The position numbers were made by a program, and so were the translations under genes. From contig WPIO01000017.1 of NCBI GenBank assembly GCA_009760855.2, positions 3,526,501-3,590,500 of the forward strand: a stretch of DNA of 64,000 nt, in the 5' to 3' direction. Under the pieces are notes generated by a model, which had not been told where the DNA came from, made no database searches, and worked only from the letters and a program-made list of their open reading frames with translations. Positions 33,801-44,200 of this stretch are shown piece after piece (the stretch's first letter is position 1; every line of letters starts with the position of its first letter). This DNA is from Cristatella mucedo. Taxonomy: Eukaryota > Bryozoa > Phylactolaemata > Cristatellidae.

Positions 33801-35966
33801 ACGCAGTGGGAACAAAGCACTTCAGTGAATCACGAATCTTCTATACAAACCTCAAACTGCACATAAGATAGCAACATTCAAACAGCCTCCATAGGCCAAA
33901 GACTAAGATAGTGTGCACATGTGGACTCACTAAATTACCTTGAAGTTTCTTAAATTGCTCTAGGAAACTTCCGTCGTTTTTTATTGCAACGTTGCCTGAA
34001 ACAGTAGCGCTGGCAGACCCAGAGCCTGTCGACTGGCTTGGCAGTGTACCTGGTTTCTTTCCAAAACCAGGTCTCTTACCAGTTCTATAAAGGAATTACA
34101 TCACACAATTAAGAAACCACAATCGTTAGAATAGAGCAGCACTAACATGGCTAACCGAGGACTATCGAAAACCACTATATAACACACCGGCTTGTGCACA
34201 TGGCAGCTTGACAGACAACAATACTACAGTCCATAGAGAAATCGTCTGAAAATTAATAAAAAATAAGCAAGCAAAAAAATTTGGCCGAAATTTGAAATGC
34301 GAGTTCAGCTCTGCTTGTACAAGTGGACCCTAGAATTATTTCTGATTTCGGTCGAATAGGTTTATCTATATTTGTCATCAAACGTCCCAGAGCTTTATTT
34401 TCTGAAGTCATGGTTATGTACAACAAACCTCAACAAGCTTCACTCATGTAACTCGATCTATCAAGATTCAACAAGCTGGGATTCAAGTCGCATATGATGC
34501 AGAGATCGGTAACTTGTAGATATGCTGCTTCTAGTTTACATCCGGGTTAGACATGGTTTGCATAATAACGTTCTTTTATGTAGAAGTCATTAGAACTTCT
34601 GATTTCATTTATAACATGATTGTCTTTCCAAAAAAAAACTCCTAACAAAATATTCAATTGTCTGACCAATTTGGCATTTTCTTGACTTTCCCCTTAAAGG
34701 TTTTCGTTATTTTGGGATGTAATGCTTACAACCTACCAAAAATGTAACGAAATAGCAAAGATACTAGTTAATAATAAAGGCATCCTAATAATAATCATAA
34801 TCATAATTAATAGGGGGAACCTAACCCAATCTTCAACCTAAACTGTGGTACAGCAAACAATGAAGTGATTGTTGGCTGTACGATACAACTCTGCAGTTTA
34901 ATATAACCATACAATGTATGCTTGCATGCCAGCATAAGAGCAACCAGAGTACTCTAAAGCTATTCACTGTAAGCTTTGATGACAAATGAAAAACAAAACT
35001 TTGTAGATAATGGAGATGAGCATTTCAGTTGGGCAATGTTGGTGAAGCCAAATGAAGGAGTTATATCGTGATAGAACCAGCTCTTATTCTTACTGATTAG
35101 GACCAATCCCATCACCGTGGGGAAGCCTAGCGTTGCTTCAAAAGCTGCCACAGCAAGCTCATGTGTACCACCTAAATCGATATTGCCTAACAATGTGAGT
35201 TAACCGGGGTATTTATTGTTAAACTAGAGCCCTAGACTGAAACATTTGTGATATTAGACAGCTCATCTCATTGCAAAAATTTCGTTCGGCTGAGTGCATA
35301 TACCTAGCAGTACATATTTATCAGCATGATCAGCCATACATACATCCGTTTACGTAAAAAGTGCAGGTCGGCTCATTTAAAAGCCTCATTTATACGGCAG
35401 CACCAGAGCCATAGCAGCTATTATACCCCTACTTGCAATAGGCAAGTAAGGATTGCTTCAGCAGAACTCAAAACCCATGACATGACAAGGTGAAGTGCAA
35501 ATGCCTTACCACTGGGCTGAGACCCAGAAGCCCCACACCTTCTATGCTCGAGTTTCAGCCATATTCTACATGCAATAGCTACACTGCAAGGGGAATCACT
35601 CTAAACTCGATCAAATCAGAGTACAATCTGCAGCCACAAGCTTGAAACTGAACGTGACACTTAAATGTGCAATGAAAGAATAATTGAACTTCAGCAGCCT
35701 GCTAAGCATAGCAAAGTTTCAAGAGCCAAATTTGGCCAACATCTGTGTAAAATTGATAGCTTTCAAAAACAGTGTTTCACTCACAAGATGTTAGCTTTCA
35801 TCTTCTCAATTCGTTCCTGCCTTTCCTCTGCTTTTCGGAACTTGTCAGCTGCTTTTTGCCGCTCTTCTTGTTCAACTTGTTTGCCGATCTGAAGCTCTAT
35901 TTCTCTCCTTTTCTGTTCAATCACACTCAAAGTTGCAGGATCAGACATGGTAGCCTCTTGATTCAT
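24811..35966 (-). CDS. SUGP1: SURP and G-patch domain splicing factor SUGP1 (SF4), 11 coding exons
   Basis: Exons in transcript order: 35966-35785, 34084-33939, 31389-31281, 31182-31109, 28673-28556, 28341-27897, 27781-27607, 26349-26252, 25297-25143, 25055-24926, 24837-24811 (1659 nt, 552 aa). All junctions are GT-AG and in phase. In other animals SUGP1 is a nuclear SF3B1- and DHX15-linked factor in branch-site recognition. Seen here: a charged N-terminal coil ([20 protein letters not shown]), [13 protein letters not shown], one SURP domain (about 179-225; [13 protein letters not shown] ... GYKYYQRCL), an Ala-rich low-complexity insert, YDSDED and [31 protein letters not shown], a G-patch (472-515; [19 protein letters not shown]), and [20 protein letters not shown] at the end. 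The human protein (about 645 aa) has two SURP domains; only one is visible here. ATG 35948 is an alternative start. The last exon is only 27 nt. Confidence 0.93.
29640..30110 (-). mobile_element. LINE-A 3' fragment
   Basis: A - strand copy in a SUGP1 intron. The tail ATAATAATATATTTGTAC at its left end is followed by the reverse of the hairpin (CTCTCAGAGAATCCAATCTC, TTTCTAGGCACTTTACACAT) and the 3' UTR; coding remains near 29900-30100 are decayed. Confidence 0.85.
30620..30770 (-). mobile_element. SINE-2 copy
   Basis: A - strand copy: 3' end GGTTAGCTGATTCAATAGCC, body AGAAGAGCCTAAACGCCTAT, then CAGTAGACAATAAAAGATCG and a head with TTCGATCCCACGACC (decayed B box, about 30722-30736). It lies in a SUGP1 intron. 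Confidence 0.75.
31424..31645. mobile_element. Two SINE-2 pieces in opposite orientation
   Basis: Left part (31424-31490) is the - strand 3' end (GGTTAGCTGATTTAATAG ... CAGCAGAGCCACTAACTA). Right part (about 31550-31645) reads on + as a head: AGGGGTAAGGTGCTAGC, GTTGTGGGTACGAGTCAGTG, TGGGCGATCCTTTATTGCC. This is probably two nested or rearranged insertions, 35 bases upstream (in transcript sense) of the SUGP1 exon at 31281-31389. Confidence 0.6.
32125..32690 (-). mobile_element. LINE-B copy
   Basis: This - strand copy in SUGP1 intron 2 includes the ATTAC-type terminus at about 32127, 3' UTR and C-terminal ORF ([40 protein letters not shown]). It ends within the codons for KSQRFE at about 32690. 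Confidence 0.9.
32868..32990 (-). mobile_element. SINE-2 fragment
   Basis: GGTTGGCTGATATAACAGCC, TAAGAGCCTTTTACCACTGC, TTGCAGTAGGCAATAAACAA, TTGCCTGCTACAGGA. This is a - strand copy of the SINE-2 body in SUGP1 intron 2. Confidence 0.65.
35365..35530 (-). mobile_element. SINE-2 copy
   Basis: This - strand copy in SUGP1 intron 1 reads CAGGTCGGCTCATTTAAAAG, CACCAGAGCCATAGCAGCTA, TTGCAATAGGCAAGTAAGGA, then ATGCCTTACCACTGGGCTGA at the head end. It is diverged; the B box is lost (CTCAAAACCC). Confidence 0.65.
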
Positions 35967-36489
35967 GCAGCTTCAGCCAGTCACTGCTTAGTACTACAAA
36001 CATGCCAAAACATCTGATCAACGACATTAACATTAAACAATGTGTATATATTGACACAGCACGTATTACCATTATTTATATAAATATAATACACTCGCAT
36101 TTAGAAGGCATCTTAAATAATTTCAATTCCCAAGTCCTTACATCTAGGTTCACCCGGATGAAGAGTATGAAAACTGCAAAAGAGATGAACTTAATGAAAA
36201 GTTTGCTGGAAGAGTCATGTCCTTATAAAAGAATTAGAGGTACACAGTGCAGCTTCTCTAACAGTGCTTATTAGGACATCAGCCTTAACTGGGTACTCCA
36301 AAACACCTCTACAGGCATTGTTGACAGCAGTAACAATGAGGCATTTTTCTATGTAAATAAACCAGTATACAGGCCTGCCGCAGCTTGGCTCCATACCTAG
36401 CTGAACTGCTGCACTAGTTTCAGCCTCTTCGTGCCCCCAGGTCCTCAAAGGACAATTAACTAGCTGTTCTATTTCTCCATTTACAGACC

Positions 36490-36795
36490 TTTGACTACAG
36501 AAGCTTTTGCTCTGCAGGTTCTAGACTTCGGAACTTACTTCCACAATTCTTGTGCAACGACGTCTACACTCCTGCTGCCAACTATGGCACATCCTTTCCA
36601 TCCATCCCAAGCTGCTACTTCTATGCTTTCCACTTTCTCTTTGTTGCATGAGACGACGTCTGTTGGCTACCGAATGTGCACTGAAAACGGCTAAGGCTTT
36701 GAGTGTTTGAATGCGCTATAGAAAACTTGTTTATGTAACATATAGTCTTTGTGGCTTTATGGAGTAACAGACGGAGATAGATTACATTAGTGAGA
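36490..36795 (+). mobile_element. LINE-B 3' fragment
   Basis: CTTTTGCTCTGCAGGTTCTA, CTGCCAACTATGGCACATCC, CTTTCTCTTTGTTGCATGAG, GTAACAGACGGAGATAG. It is the + strand C-terminal/3' UTR end of LINE-B, ending near ATTACATTAG (36791). Confidence 0.85.
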
Positions 36796-36799
36796 GCCG

Positions 36800-37015
36800 A
36801 TACCATAACCTGAATCATCTTTCTTAAAAGTTTGGTCAAAATGGAGAACAAGAGAGGACCGATAACAGACCCTTGTGGATACACATGACTGGTCTGATGG
36901 GTGAGATTTGACTACCACATGACAGACTGCACATGATTGGACAAGTACAAATGTATCACCCAGCGCATCATCCGCGAGACCGATAATAAGACAGGCACCG
37001 ATGCTATGTTACAAA
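36800..37015 (-). mobile_element. LINE reverse transcriptase fragment
   Basis: On the - strand a decayed PQGSVIGPLLFSILTKLLRK matches GVSQGSVLGPFLFCIYTQPL of LINE-B. It lies head-on to the + strand fragment at 36490-36795, so it is a separate insertion or the product of an inversion during integration. Confidence 0.65.
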
Positions 37016-37439
37016 AATTAGGTATTCGGATAATGCTAAGCATGTTTAAAAACATAGCAAACAGCTAATCTACTATCTTATGTAAGTGCCTGCAGATACT
37101 GACACAGCTAAATAAACAGATCGGCTTATTCAACATAACTTTTGTAGAGGCACACGAGGCTTCTGCAGATTTAATTCTGCTTGCAATGCCCTCTGAAGGA
37201 CTCAACCATAATAAGAGTCGTTAAGTTACACATCATACCCTCAGACTAAGACCCCTAGCTTGCATTACCATCACAGCTGCTTCTCAAATTGAATAGATAA
37301 AAACCAACTTCTTAATTATGGGCAAACCTAGAAATTCTCAGTAATTCAAAAGCTTAAGCTTCGAATGGTCTCGCCTAGCATATCTCCTGAAGTCACTGCA
37401 TGCAATTTGGGTGTCTTGTTTCAAACGACCTTAACTAGA

Positions 37440-38090
37440 TGAAAAAATCAGGTCCACAGTCGTCTGGTTACTTTCAGCAATTCGACAGTGCAAAAATCCG
37501 GGCTTGCTTTTAGATAAGGATACCACAGCCAATCTGTTTCATGCATTTGTGAGGTCCCACCTAGACTTCTTAACTCATTGCTAGCAAGTCCCCATGCATG
37601 TACACTAGGATGCTTAGAGCTAGACCAAAACTGCAGCTAGGCTTGTCTGACATAAATGTCACAACTACCATATTACTCTGCTTCAAGGTTCTGTCACTTT
37701 TAGGTCCCTTCATTCTCTTGCTATATAATATCTATTCAAAAAAATTTCTAATCAAGATTTGCATCCTACCACCTACTTGGCTGGCTTCAGTCCCTTTGCT
37801 GTGCCTCAAATCCTTTAGAGATCCATGTCTTCAGTTTGTGAGCTCCAAAAAAGCAGACCTCACTCGCGACCAACATGTCATGTCATACCTTGACTTGACT
37901 GCATTTAAAAAGAAGCTAAAACCCCACCAACTCCTCAGCACTGTCCTGATCCGTGTGAATTGTCCTTTGCGTGCTTATGCCAGCTCAGAATGCGCTTGTT
38001 ACCTACCAATAACAGATTGACACGTTTCCTTTCTAGCATTCGTAAAGTGTGTATATTTAGTTCTCCTTGGGTGCTACGAGTGTCCTTATT
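37440..38090 (+). mobile_element. Degenerate LINE-A copy
   Basis: DNA like TTAGATAAGGATACCACAGC and GCATTTGTGAGGTCCCACC matches the DKDTTSKLVHAFVTSLL segment. Later parts match KSFRDPCLQFVSS and LDLTAFKKKLKPHQLL. The 3' UTR is poorly preserved. It is an older copy than those at 19-23 kb. Confidence 0.75.
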
Positions 38091-38759
38091 ATTGTGATTA
38101 TTCTTACTAGCTCTTGGGCCACCTATGCTGTACATCACCAGCGGATCTCGTGATAAAGATGTTTCAACTTTCGAAGTGGAGTACAGCCGAAAACAGTTAC
38201 GACATATTTTGCTTTTCCGCTGCAAAGAGCACCCTCCCCTTCTTCAGAGTAATCCAATCGGCTGTCGACTGACTAACAGTCACTGAAACCAGCTGAGCTA
38301 AGGGTATCGGACTTATCAAGCACAGGTGTATCATTATATGCAAAAAAGAACCAGGAACACGAGGTGACAATTATGACATAAGGCACAAAGGTACCAGGAC
38401 ACCGGTGTAATGTAGCGCTCGAGTATCAGCTCCTCAATAACACCACACAGGCTATTGCAACATCGAGTGCTTGCTCCTATAACCTGTAGCCTGTTGGGCT
38501 GCGCTTAACCGGCCAGTCCGGGTCGAGACAGCGTAACGGTTCTGCTTTTTTTATCCTGCTCAGTCGTTTAATGTCTCTTCCCATCATCGGAACACTTTTT
38601 AGGACATGCATACTGTGGCAGGGTGGTTATGTTATCACATTGAATGATTTGCCTACTGAGGTAGTTCAAAGTTTTTGTTTGCAGACCTCTGCTACGCTAG
38701 TTATCTGCCAAAAAATAAGGTTAGATTGTGTACACAAAGCATTGAAGACTGGAAAGAGT
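38091..38759. other. Intergenic, nothing recognised
   Basis: This AT-moderate sequence lies between two LINE fragments, within the SUGP1-KANSL1 divergent interval. I see no exon, RNA gene or clear repeat in it. Confidence 0.5.
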
Positions 38760-39042
38760 AAATCTTTCTTATGCAACGACATCTACTCTCCAACTGCCGA
38801 CTATGGCACATCTTTTTCAGCGGTCCTGAACTGCTACTTCTATGCTACTCACTACCTCAACTGCTCTCCCAACTCTGCTATGCTTCACACTTTCTCTTTG
38901 TTGCGTGAGACGAAGTCTGTTGGGTACCGAATGGTACCGAAAGCCGCTTAGGCTGTGAGTGCGCTATACAAAACTCTCCTGCGTAACACCCACAGGGTCT
39001 TTATGACTTTGTGGAGTTACTGACGGAGATACATATAATATA
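38760..39042 (+). mobile_element. LINE-B 3' fragment
   Basis: AACGACATCTACTCTCCAAC, CGACTATGGCACATCTTTTT, ACGAAGTCTGTTGGGTACCG, CTTTATGACTTTGTGGAGTT, ACTGACGGAGATACAT. This is a + strand copy, close in sequence to 8935-9240. Confidence 0.88.
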
Positions 39043-39103
39043 TAAATCTTTGAAATTCCTCAACGTGTAAGGCATCCAACTAAAGGTATAAGGTACGGGG
39101 ATT

Positions 39104-39262
39104 GGTGAGCCGCGATGGCACACTAGGTAAGGCGGTTGCTTACACGACCTCGGTCCCGAGGTCGTGAGTTCGATTCCTGCGGTGGGCGATCCTCTATCGG
39201 CGCTGATAGCCGTAAAGGCTCTTCTGCCACTATACAAAAGAGGCTGTTTAATCATCTAGGAT
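39104..39262 (+). mobile_element. SINE-2 copy, best B box
   Basis: The head has an A-box-like segment (GATGGCACACTAGGTAAGGC) and a perfect B box, GAGTTCGATTCC, at 39166-39177. The body follows: GGTGGGCGATCCTCTATCGG, TGATAGCCGTAAAGGCTCTT and CTATACAAAAGAGGCTGTTT. The 3' end is TAATCATCTAGG. It starts about 60 bases after the LINE-B end at 39042. Confidence 0.85.
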
Positions 39263-39344
39263 TTATTTATTTATTTTAGCATGCTGCATGTAACCGAACT
39301 ATTGTGAAGATGCTGATTCACTAACTGATCCTGGTTCAAACCCA

Positions 39345-39398
39345 TCTCTGAGGGCGCTTTATCAAGTGCAATATTATTATTATTATTATTATTATTAA
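39345..39398 (+). mobile_element. LINE-A terminus
   Basis: CTGAGGGCGCTTTATCAAGT, GCAATATTATTATTATTATT. Only the last half of the hairpin and the TTA tail remain. Confidence 0.75.
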
Positions 39399-39699
39399 GG
39401 CAATATCCCGTCTAGGCAGACAGCAGCCGTCCTAGAGAGCATTATATCAGGCTACTGGCTAGACCAAAGTAGTATATAAATTTAATCGGCCTTAAACTAA
39501 ACTGCTAGCAACCTCTACAGCTGAAGACTGGGGGTGCTGTCAGTGACCTCCCACTTCTAGGAAGATGTAGAATCACTGAATGCATTTCCTCATTCTACTG
39601 GGATATATAGCTGCTGTGCAAAATCACCAGTAAAATCCCACGTTAACATCATTATCTACGAGAGAAGATGGGTTTATTACGAATCTGATGTTTCCAATA

Positions 39700-40030
39700 A
39701 TAATAATAATAATATTAGCGGTAACGTGTATAGCCCCCCCCCCCCGTAGGAGAACTACATCCCTCTAGGCCCTTTGAGTATGCTGGAAAGGAAGCTTGTA
39801 TAGCGGTTAGTTATAACATGCGCATTTCCGGCATGCATAAGCAGACAAAATGCAATTCACATGACGGGGCAAATGCTATGCGGAACGGGTGGGTTTTAGG
39901 TTCTTTCAAATAAATGTCACGGGATTGCAAGAAGACCCTATTTCTCTTAGTGCTGCGGGTGATATGGTCGACTCTCTCTGCACTGGCCAACCTGAATACC
40001 GTATTTATCATATCAAAAGCACGGCGCACT
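39700..40030 (-). mobile_element. Diverged LINE-A-like 3' fragment
   Basis: Tail AATAATAATAATAATATTAG at the left, a C run at 39736-39745, then a - strand 3' UTR-like text (AGCGGTTAGTTATAACATGC, ATGCATAAGCAGACAAAATG) and a decayed C-terminal ORF. The overall order copies LINE-A but identity is low. It could be a related subfamily, with 45370-45860. Confidence 0.55.
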
Positions 40031-40499
40031 TGCGCAGGCGTCTCGCCAACGGGCGCAGCTAGTATCCACTCTCGCTAAATGCCAGCGGACTGAGGTAAGC
40101 ATAACTTGTTACGACATATTGACAAGCACGCTTGCAATCGCTATTCTGATATGTAAAGAAGACCTGCAAAATAAACATGACATAAAAGCGCGCGATTCGT
40201 GCATAATTGCTTCGCTATACCTTAACCAACTGACTTCAAAGGAAGACGACAGGAGCTTAACACCCTCCTACGTATACAGCTAACAGCGTCGCCATTTGTT
40301 ATCACGTGACCCTCTCTGTCGTGGCCCCCGGTAAAGGTATGCCGCGAGCTCTGGTACGCAGTGGCTTCGTTTATTTGGTAGTGCTTCTTGAATTATGGCT
40401 GCTTATCTCTTTTGATCGTCTTAAAAATTAATTTTTTCATTTGATTCTTATGTGACAACACCGGCCACCGACCGGTCGATGAAAGCTTTATCCAATGAA

Positions 40500-41240
40500 T
40501 CAATAGTTCCTAGAGGGGTCGTCGTATTTCCATTGGCTCCATTTTGTGTTCTGCGGGTTGTACCTTCTCGCTTTCTGCGCGCATTTGGCTCCGGACGTAG
40601 CCTAGCCACCTTATGAACGGCTGTAAGTACTAAGGTTTCAGATTTTAAGTAGTGTTCGTACGTAAGTTTGACGCAGCGCCTGCTCTTTGTATTGCTGCAT
40701 TGTGCTGCCAGCCGCTACGTCGGCTGGTTTTTAGGGTTTGGGCCGTCCTCGGGCGCTAGCTGTCACGTGGTTTGTGCTGATTTTCTTTGGGTGCGTTGCC
40801 AGAAAACGTGGTCCCCCATGGAATCGTATCTGAATAATGGCACACGCGGCGACGAAGCGCGGTGCAGCCAAGGCTAGTGCCCGTCTGCTTGGGAACCCTG
40901 TAGTACCCCTGTGGTTTGCGGCGAGCCCGGCTCCATGAATGAATGGCCCATTGTACCCGGTTAGTTACTTAACCAGAAGAGGTTCGCGTGTATGTGAAGA
41001 GTGCTAAGGTTGCGTTTGAGGCAGGCTCGCGTTAATTGCAGCTTCCTGAAGGCTCCGTAAAGCTGTAGGTTGAAACTTGCTTGGCGATCGGTTCTGTGAG
41101 TGGGAATGGTTGCACTAGGTTATGACTCGCTACCCATATGGGCATTTGTAGACCAGGCCTTAGAGCGCTTGACCACGTCTGTGCTACTAATAACATTGAA
41201 CTGTTTGTAGCTAACTGGTCGGAGAGATGTTCCTTGCCTT
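40500..41240 (+). promoter_or_regulatory. Probable KANSL1 promoter, 5' UTR and 5'-UTR intron
   Basis: A CpG-richer stretch precedes KANSL1. CTGTAAGTAC gives a strong donor (GTAAGT 40623-40628), and TTGAACTGTTTGTAG gives an acceptor ending at 41210. A near-perfect branch site, TACTAAT (about 41185-41191), lies 20 bases upstream. I infer a non-coding exon ending at 40622 and a 588-bp intron. The ORF at 40668-40877 then falls inside that intron and is probably not coding. The transcription start is unknown. Confidence 0.5.
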
Positions 41241-41244
41241 ATGA
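41227..41244 (+). CDS. KANSL1 upstream ORF (5 codons)
   Basis: ATG TTC CTT GCC TTA TGA encodes MFLAL. Its TGA (41242-41244) overlaps the main ATG (41241-41243) as ATGA, one frame off. The uATG has G at -3, while the main ATG has C at -3 and A at +4, a weak context. If used, it would make KANSL1 depend on leaky scanning or termination-reinitiation. Confidence 0.5.
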   Translation: MFLAL

Positions 41245-44200
41245 GCCAACGAAAGCAGCGTTATGACGGAGAAGATGCTAACGCCATCGACATGCTTTCC
41301 TCGACTGCCGATGAAGCTGAATGTCAGCTCGCCAGCTTTAGACCATCAGCTTTCACGAATGGTGGTGGTGACCACAGCACGGCGATGAAGTGCAAGGATG
41401 TAGCCTTGCCGAAAGGGATCGCTTCATTCACTATGACGAATGGAGGTAAAAATGTCACAGGCACAAGTAAAAGCTGTGTTACTTCGAACTCAGAGGCGAT
41501 GTGGGAGAAACTTCCTAGTCACACTGGTATTGTTGAGCTCGACGTGAACACCTCGGTACGGCTGAACAAGCAATCACAAGACGAATCCACCAGGCGTCAA
41601 GATAATAGGAATGGCTTTTCCAGTACTCACGTTGATGTCACTAATGCCACTGCTACCCAAGATTCTCACAGTAAGCCCAATGAAGGACGTTTTACGTTGC
41701 CATTAGATGTGACTGAATTAGGCAAACGGCAGCAACATATCGACAAGAGGGTTTCACACCTAATAAAGCGCCTCCGACGCGTGCAGGCTTTGGAAGGAGG
41801 CAAGCTGGCATCGCAGCAGCTGACACGCTTTGTTGACGATCATCATAAATGCCTGGAGCAAGTTGCCAGGCATATTAAGGGTGCTTCGGTGTCGAATGAA
41901 CCATTGAATGCCGAGTTGCTGCAGTCAGAAGACATTAAAAGTCTGTCTACAGCTGCTCTTGTGAGTCTTGTTCAGAGGCTCCAAATGTCCCAGGGCGTCG
42001 TGCCTAATAGAATTCACATGTCAAGTAACTCAATAGCTATGGATAAAGATGAAAAAGCAGATGTTCATGCTGTGAGCAATGTGATTCACATGAATCTTCG
42101 GCACATAGAAAGATGTGTCGACTCAGATGCTACTGACTCGAGTTCTGGTGGGGAATCAGATGGCGATATTCACCCGACTTCAGCTGATAAGACCGGCAGC
42201 CAGTGAGTATATACCTTTGTCCTAGTGTTATTAATCCAATAACAGGTGTTACATAGACCAGTTTTTAGGAGGCTGCGATATATTTGCTAATAGTTTAGGG
42301 CTGTTCATACTGTCTTGTTGTTGCTGTCACTTCCCTAGTACCTGCATCAAGTACCTAGTATACTATCTATTGCCTTGTCTTTCTGCGTGCAATAGTTTTT
42401 GAGTATGCTTAGCTCTGTAGCTAGTATGTTGGTATGTGCATAGGCTTCATTAACTTTCATGCCTGTAGAGTTTTCAAATAAATGTGCTTCGTAATCCCTT
42501 AACTATTTCTGCTGCTGACGGCAATCACGTCTGAAGGTCAGTTGCTCCCTCTCATGCTCCAGTTAATGCTTGATGTTATTTTACGTGACACGTTCACTCT
42601 TCGTAGGGATGTGGTCTGACTAAATACGTGGGTTCTTTTAAATAAGCATCCTCCGTTCGTTTGTAGCTAGCTGCTTTGATTGCCGTGGAATTTTTTTTGG
42701 TGCCGGTCTCAGTCCTCGTTACCGATTTCCAAAAATCGTGAATTGGCCTATTCAAGGATTTTTGTTCTTTGTTATCTGATAATAGTTGTGTAGCATCATG
42801 TGAGTATGGTGTGCCTAGAAATTGTACCTGAGTGCTTGGTTGCTAGTGGGCCGTTAACAGTCAATGTCTGTGATGCAGTGTGTGGTTGATATAGCATGTA
42901 TCCCTAGTTTAACTTGCTCCCTTATCTGTAGGATCAAAAACCGTGGATTGCTGAGGTGGGCAGAGGACAGAGCTGCTGTGGCATGCCGGTGGACCTGGCT
43001 TCAAGCACAGGTGGCAGATCTGGAGTTCCAAATACGTCGGTGCAATGACTACATAAAACGATCACATTCTGCAAAAGTAGTGCTGCAGCAGCCACACGCG
43101 ACCGACGGTGGTGGTGTAGGGTTGGAACCATGCAGTAGGAGCATTCATGATGGCACTATGTCTTCAACTCATGTGTTGGACTTTCCCACTATTGAACAGC
43201 AGTGCTCTAGCCTCAGTTCATATGGAGTACACCTGCCTTATCGTGACGACACTGTCTGTAAAGGCGATGGGTTTCCATGCAATGAAACAGCGAGTTCAGC
43301 TCGTTGCAGGCCCACATACTGTCCCCAGTCACGTCGGAAGGTGCTTCGGCTTTCGGCCACTAACGGCTCTGTATCTGAAGTACAGCAGTGGCACCGCTCG
43401 TGTGTCTGTCGGTGTGACGAGCTATCAGCTCAGCGTTGTATGCTATGCTGTGGCAGTTTTGGATGTCAGAGTCCCACGTGGGAGTGGGCTCGCATGTCAA
43501 AGAAAGAACGCCGTGCATTAATGGATCCTTGCTACCACCCAGTGCTCTCATTGTATACAGGTACGTTGCAGGCACGAATACAAGTTTATGTGTTCGCAGT
43601 AGCAGTTTGTATGCTAGCTTTTGTCTTTTCTGATTCCCCGTATTTCTTCCTTAAGTCCCATTATCCTGTAGACGCATTAGTTATGAATGTATAGGGGCTA
43701 CTGTTGATCCTTATCTTTGTTCTTTGATGTGTACCGGTTCATTGAAATATGGTGTGTACTTTTGAAAATGCACGTTGACAAGTCGGTTTGCATTTCACCG
43801 TGCAAGCAAAATGCTTCAACGTGTAGCCACTGTCTTATTTTGTTCTGAAAAGGTTCTTTAATCGAGCAAGCGTGTACTGCCTCGTGAACCAGTGTTTGTA
43901 TCCACTTTCAGGATTCAGCCACTGTCACCTAAGTAGTTTTTCTGCGTTTTTTTGGCTTTTTCTTCATGGTTGTTCGTGCATCTTGTCCATTCAGGTTGGG
44001 TGTGACCAATAATTTACATAAAGCCTTTAATGAGTTACAAATTATGCATTTAATGTAGTCTGTCAGTCGATCTCCACTAAAAACTGGGCTGTTTGGCAAT
44101 AGTTCCAGACCTCCCTCTTTTGTCTAGGCTAGCCTCTATCATATGTTTCAATCCTCATCCTCACAACTAAGTGTGCAGCTATGTAACATGCAAACCCATC

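Noticed and set aside
34960-35193. 77-codon - strand ORF in SUGP1 intron 1
   Set aside because: No homology recognised; the flanking exons already join in phase (L61 split TT|A).
40668-40877. 69-codon + strand ORF upstream of KANSL1
   Set aside because: It falls in the inferred 5'-UTR intron (40623-41210) and has no recognisable domain.
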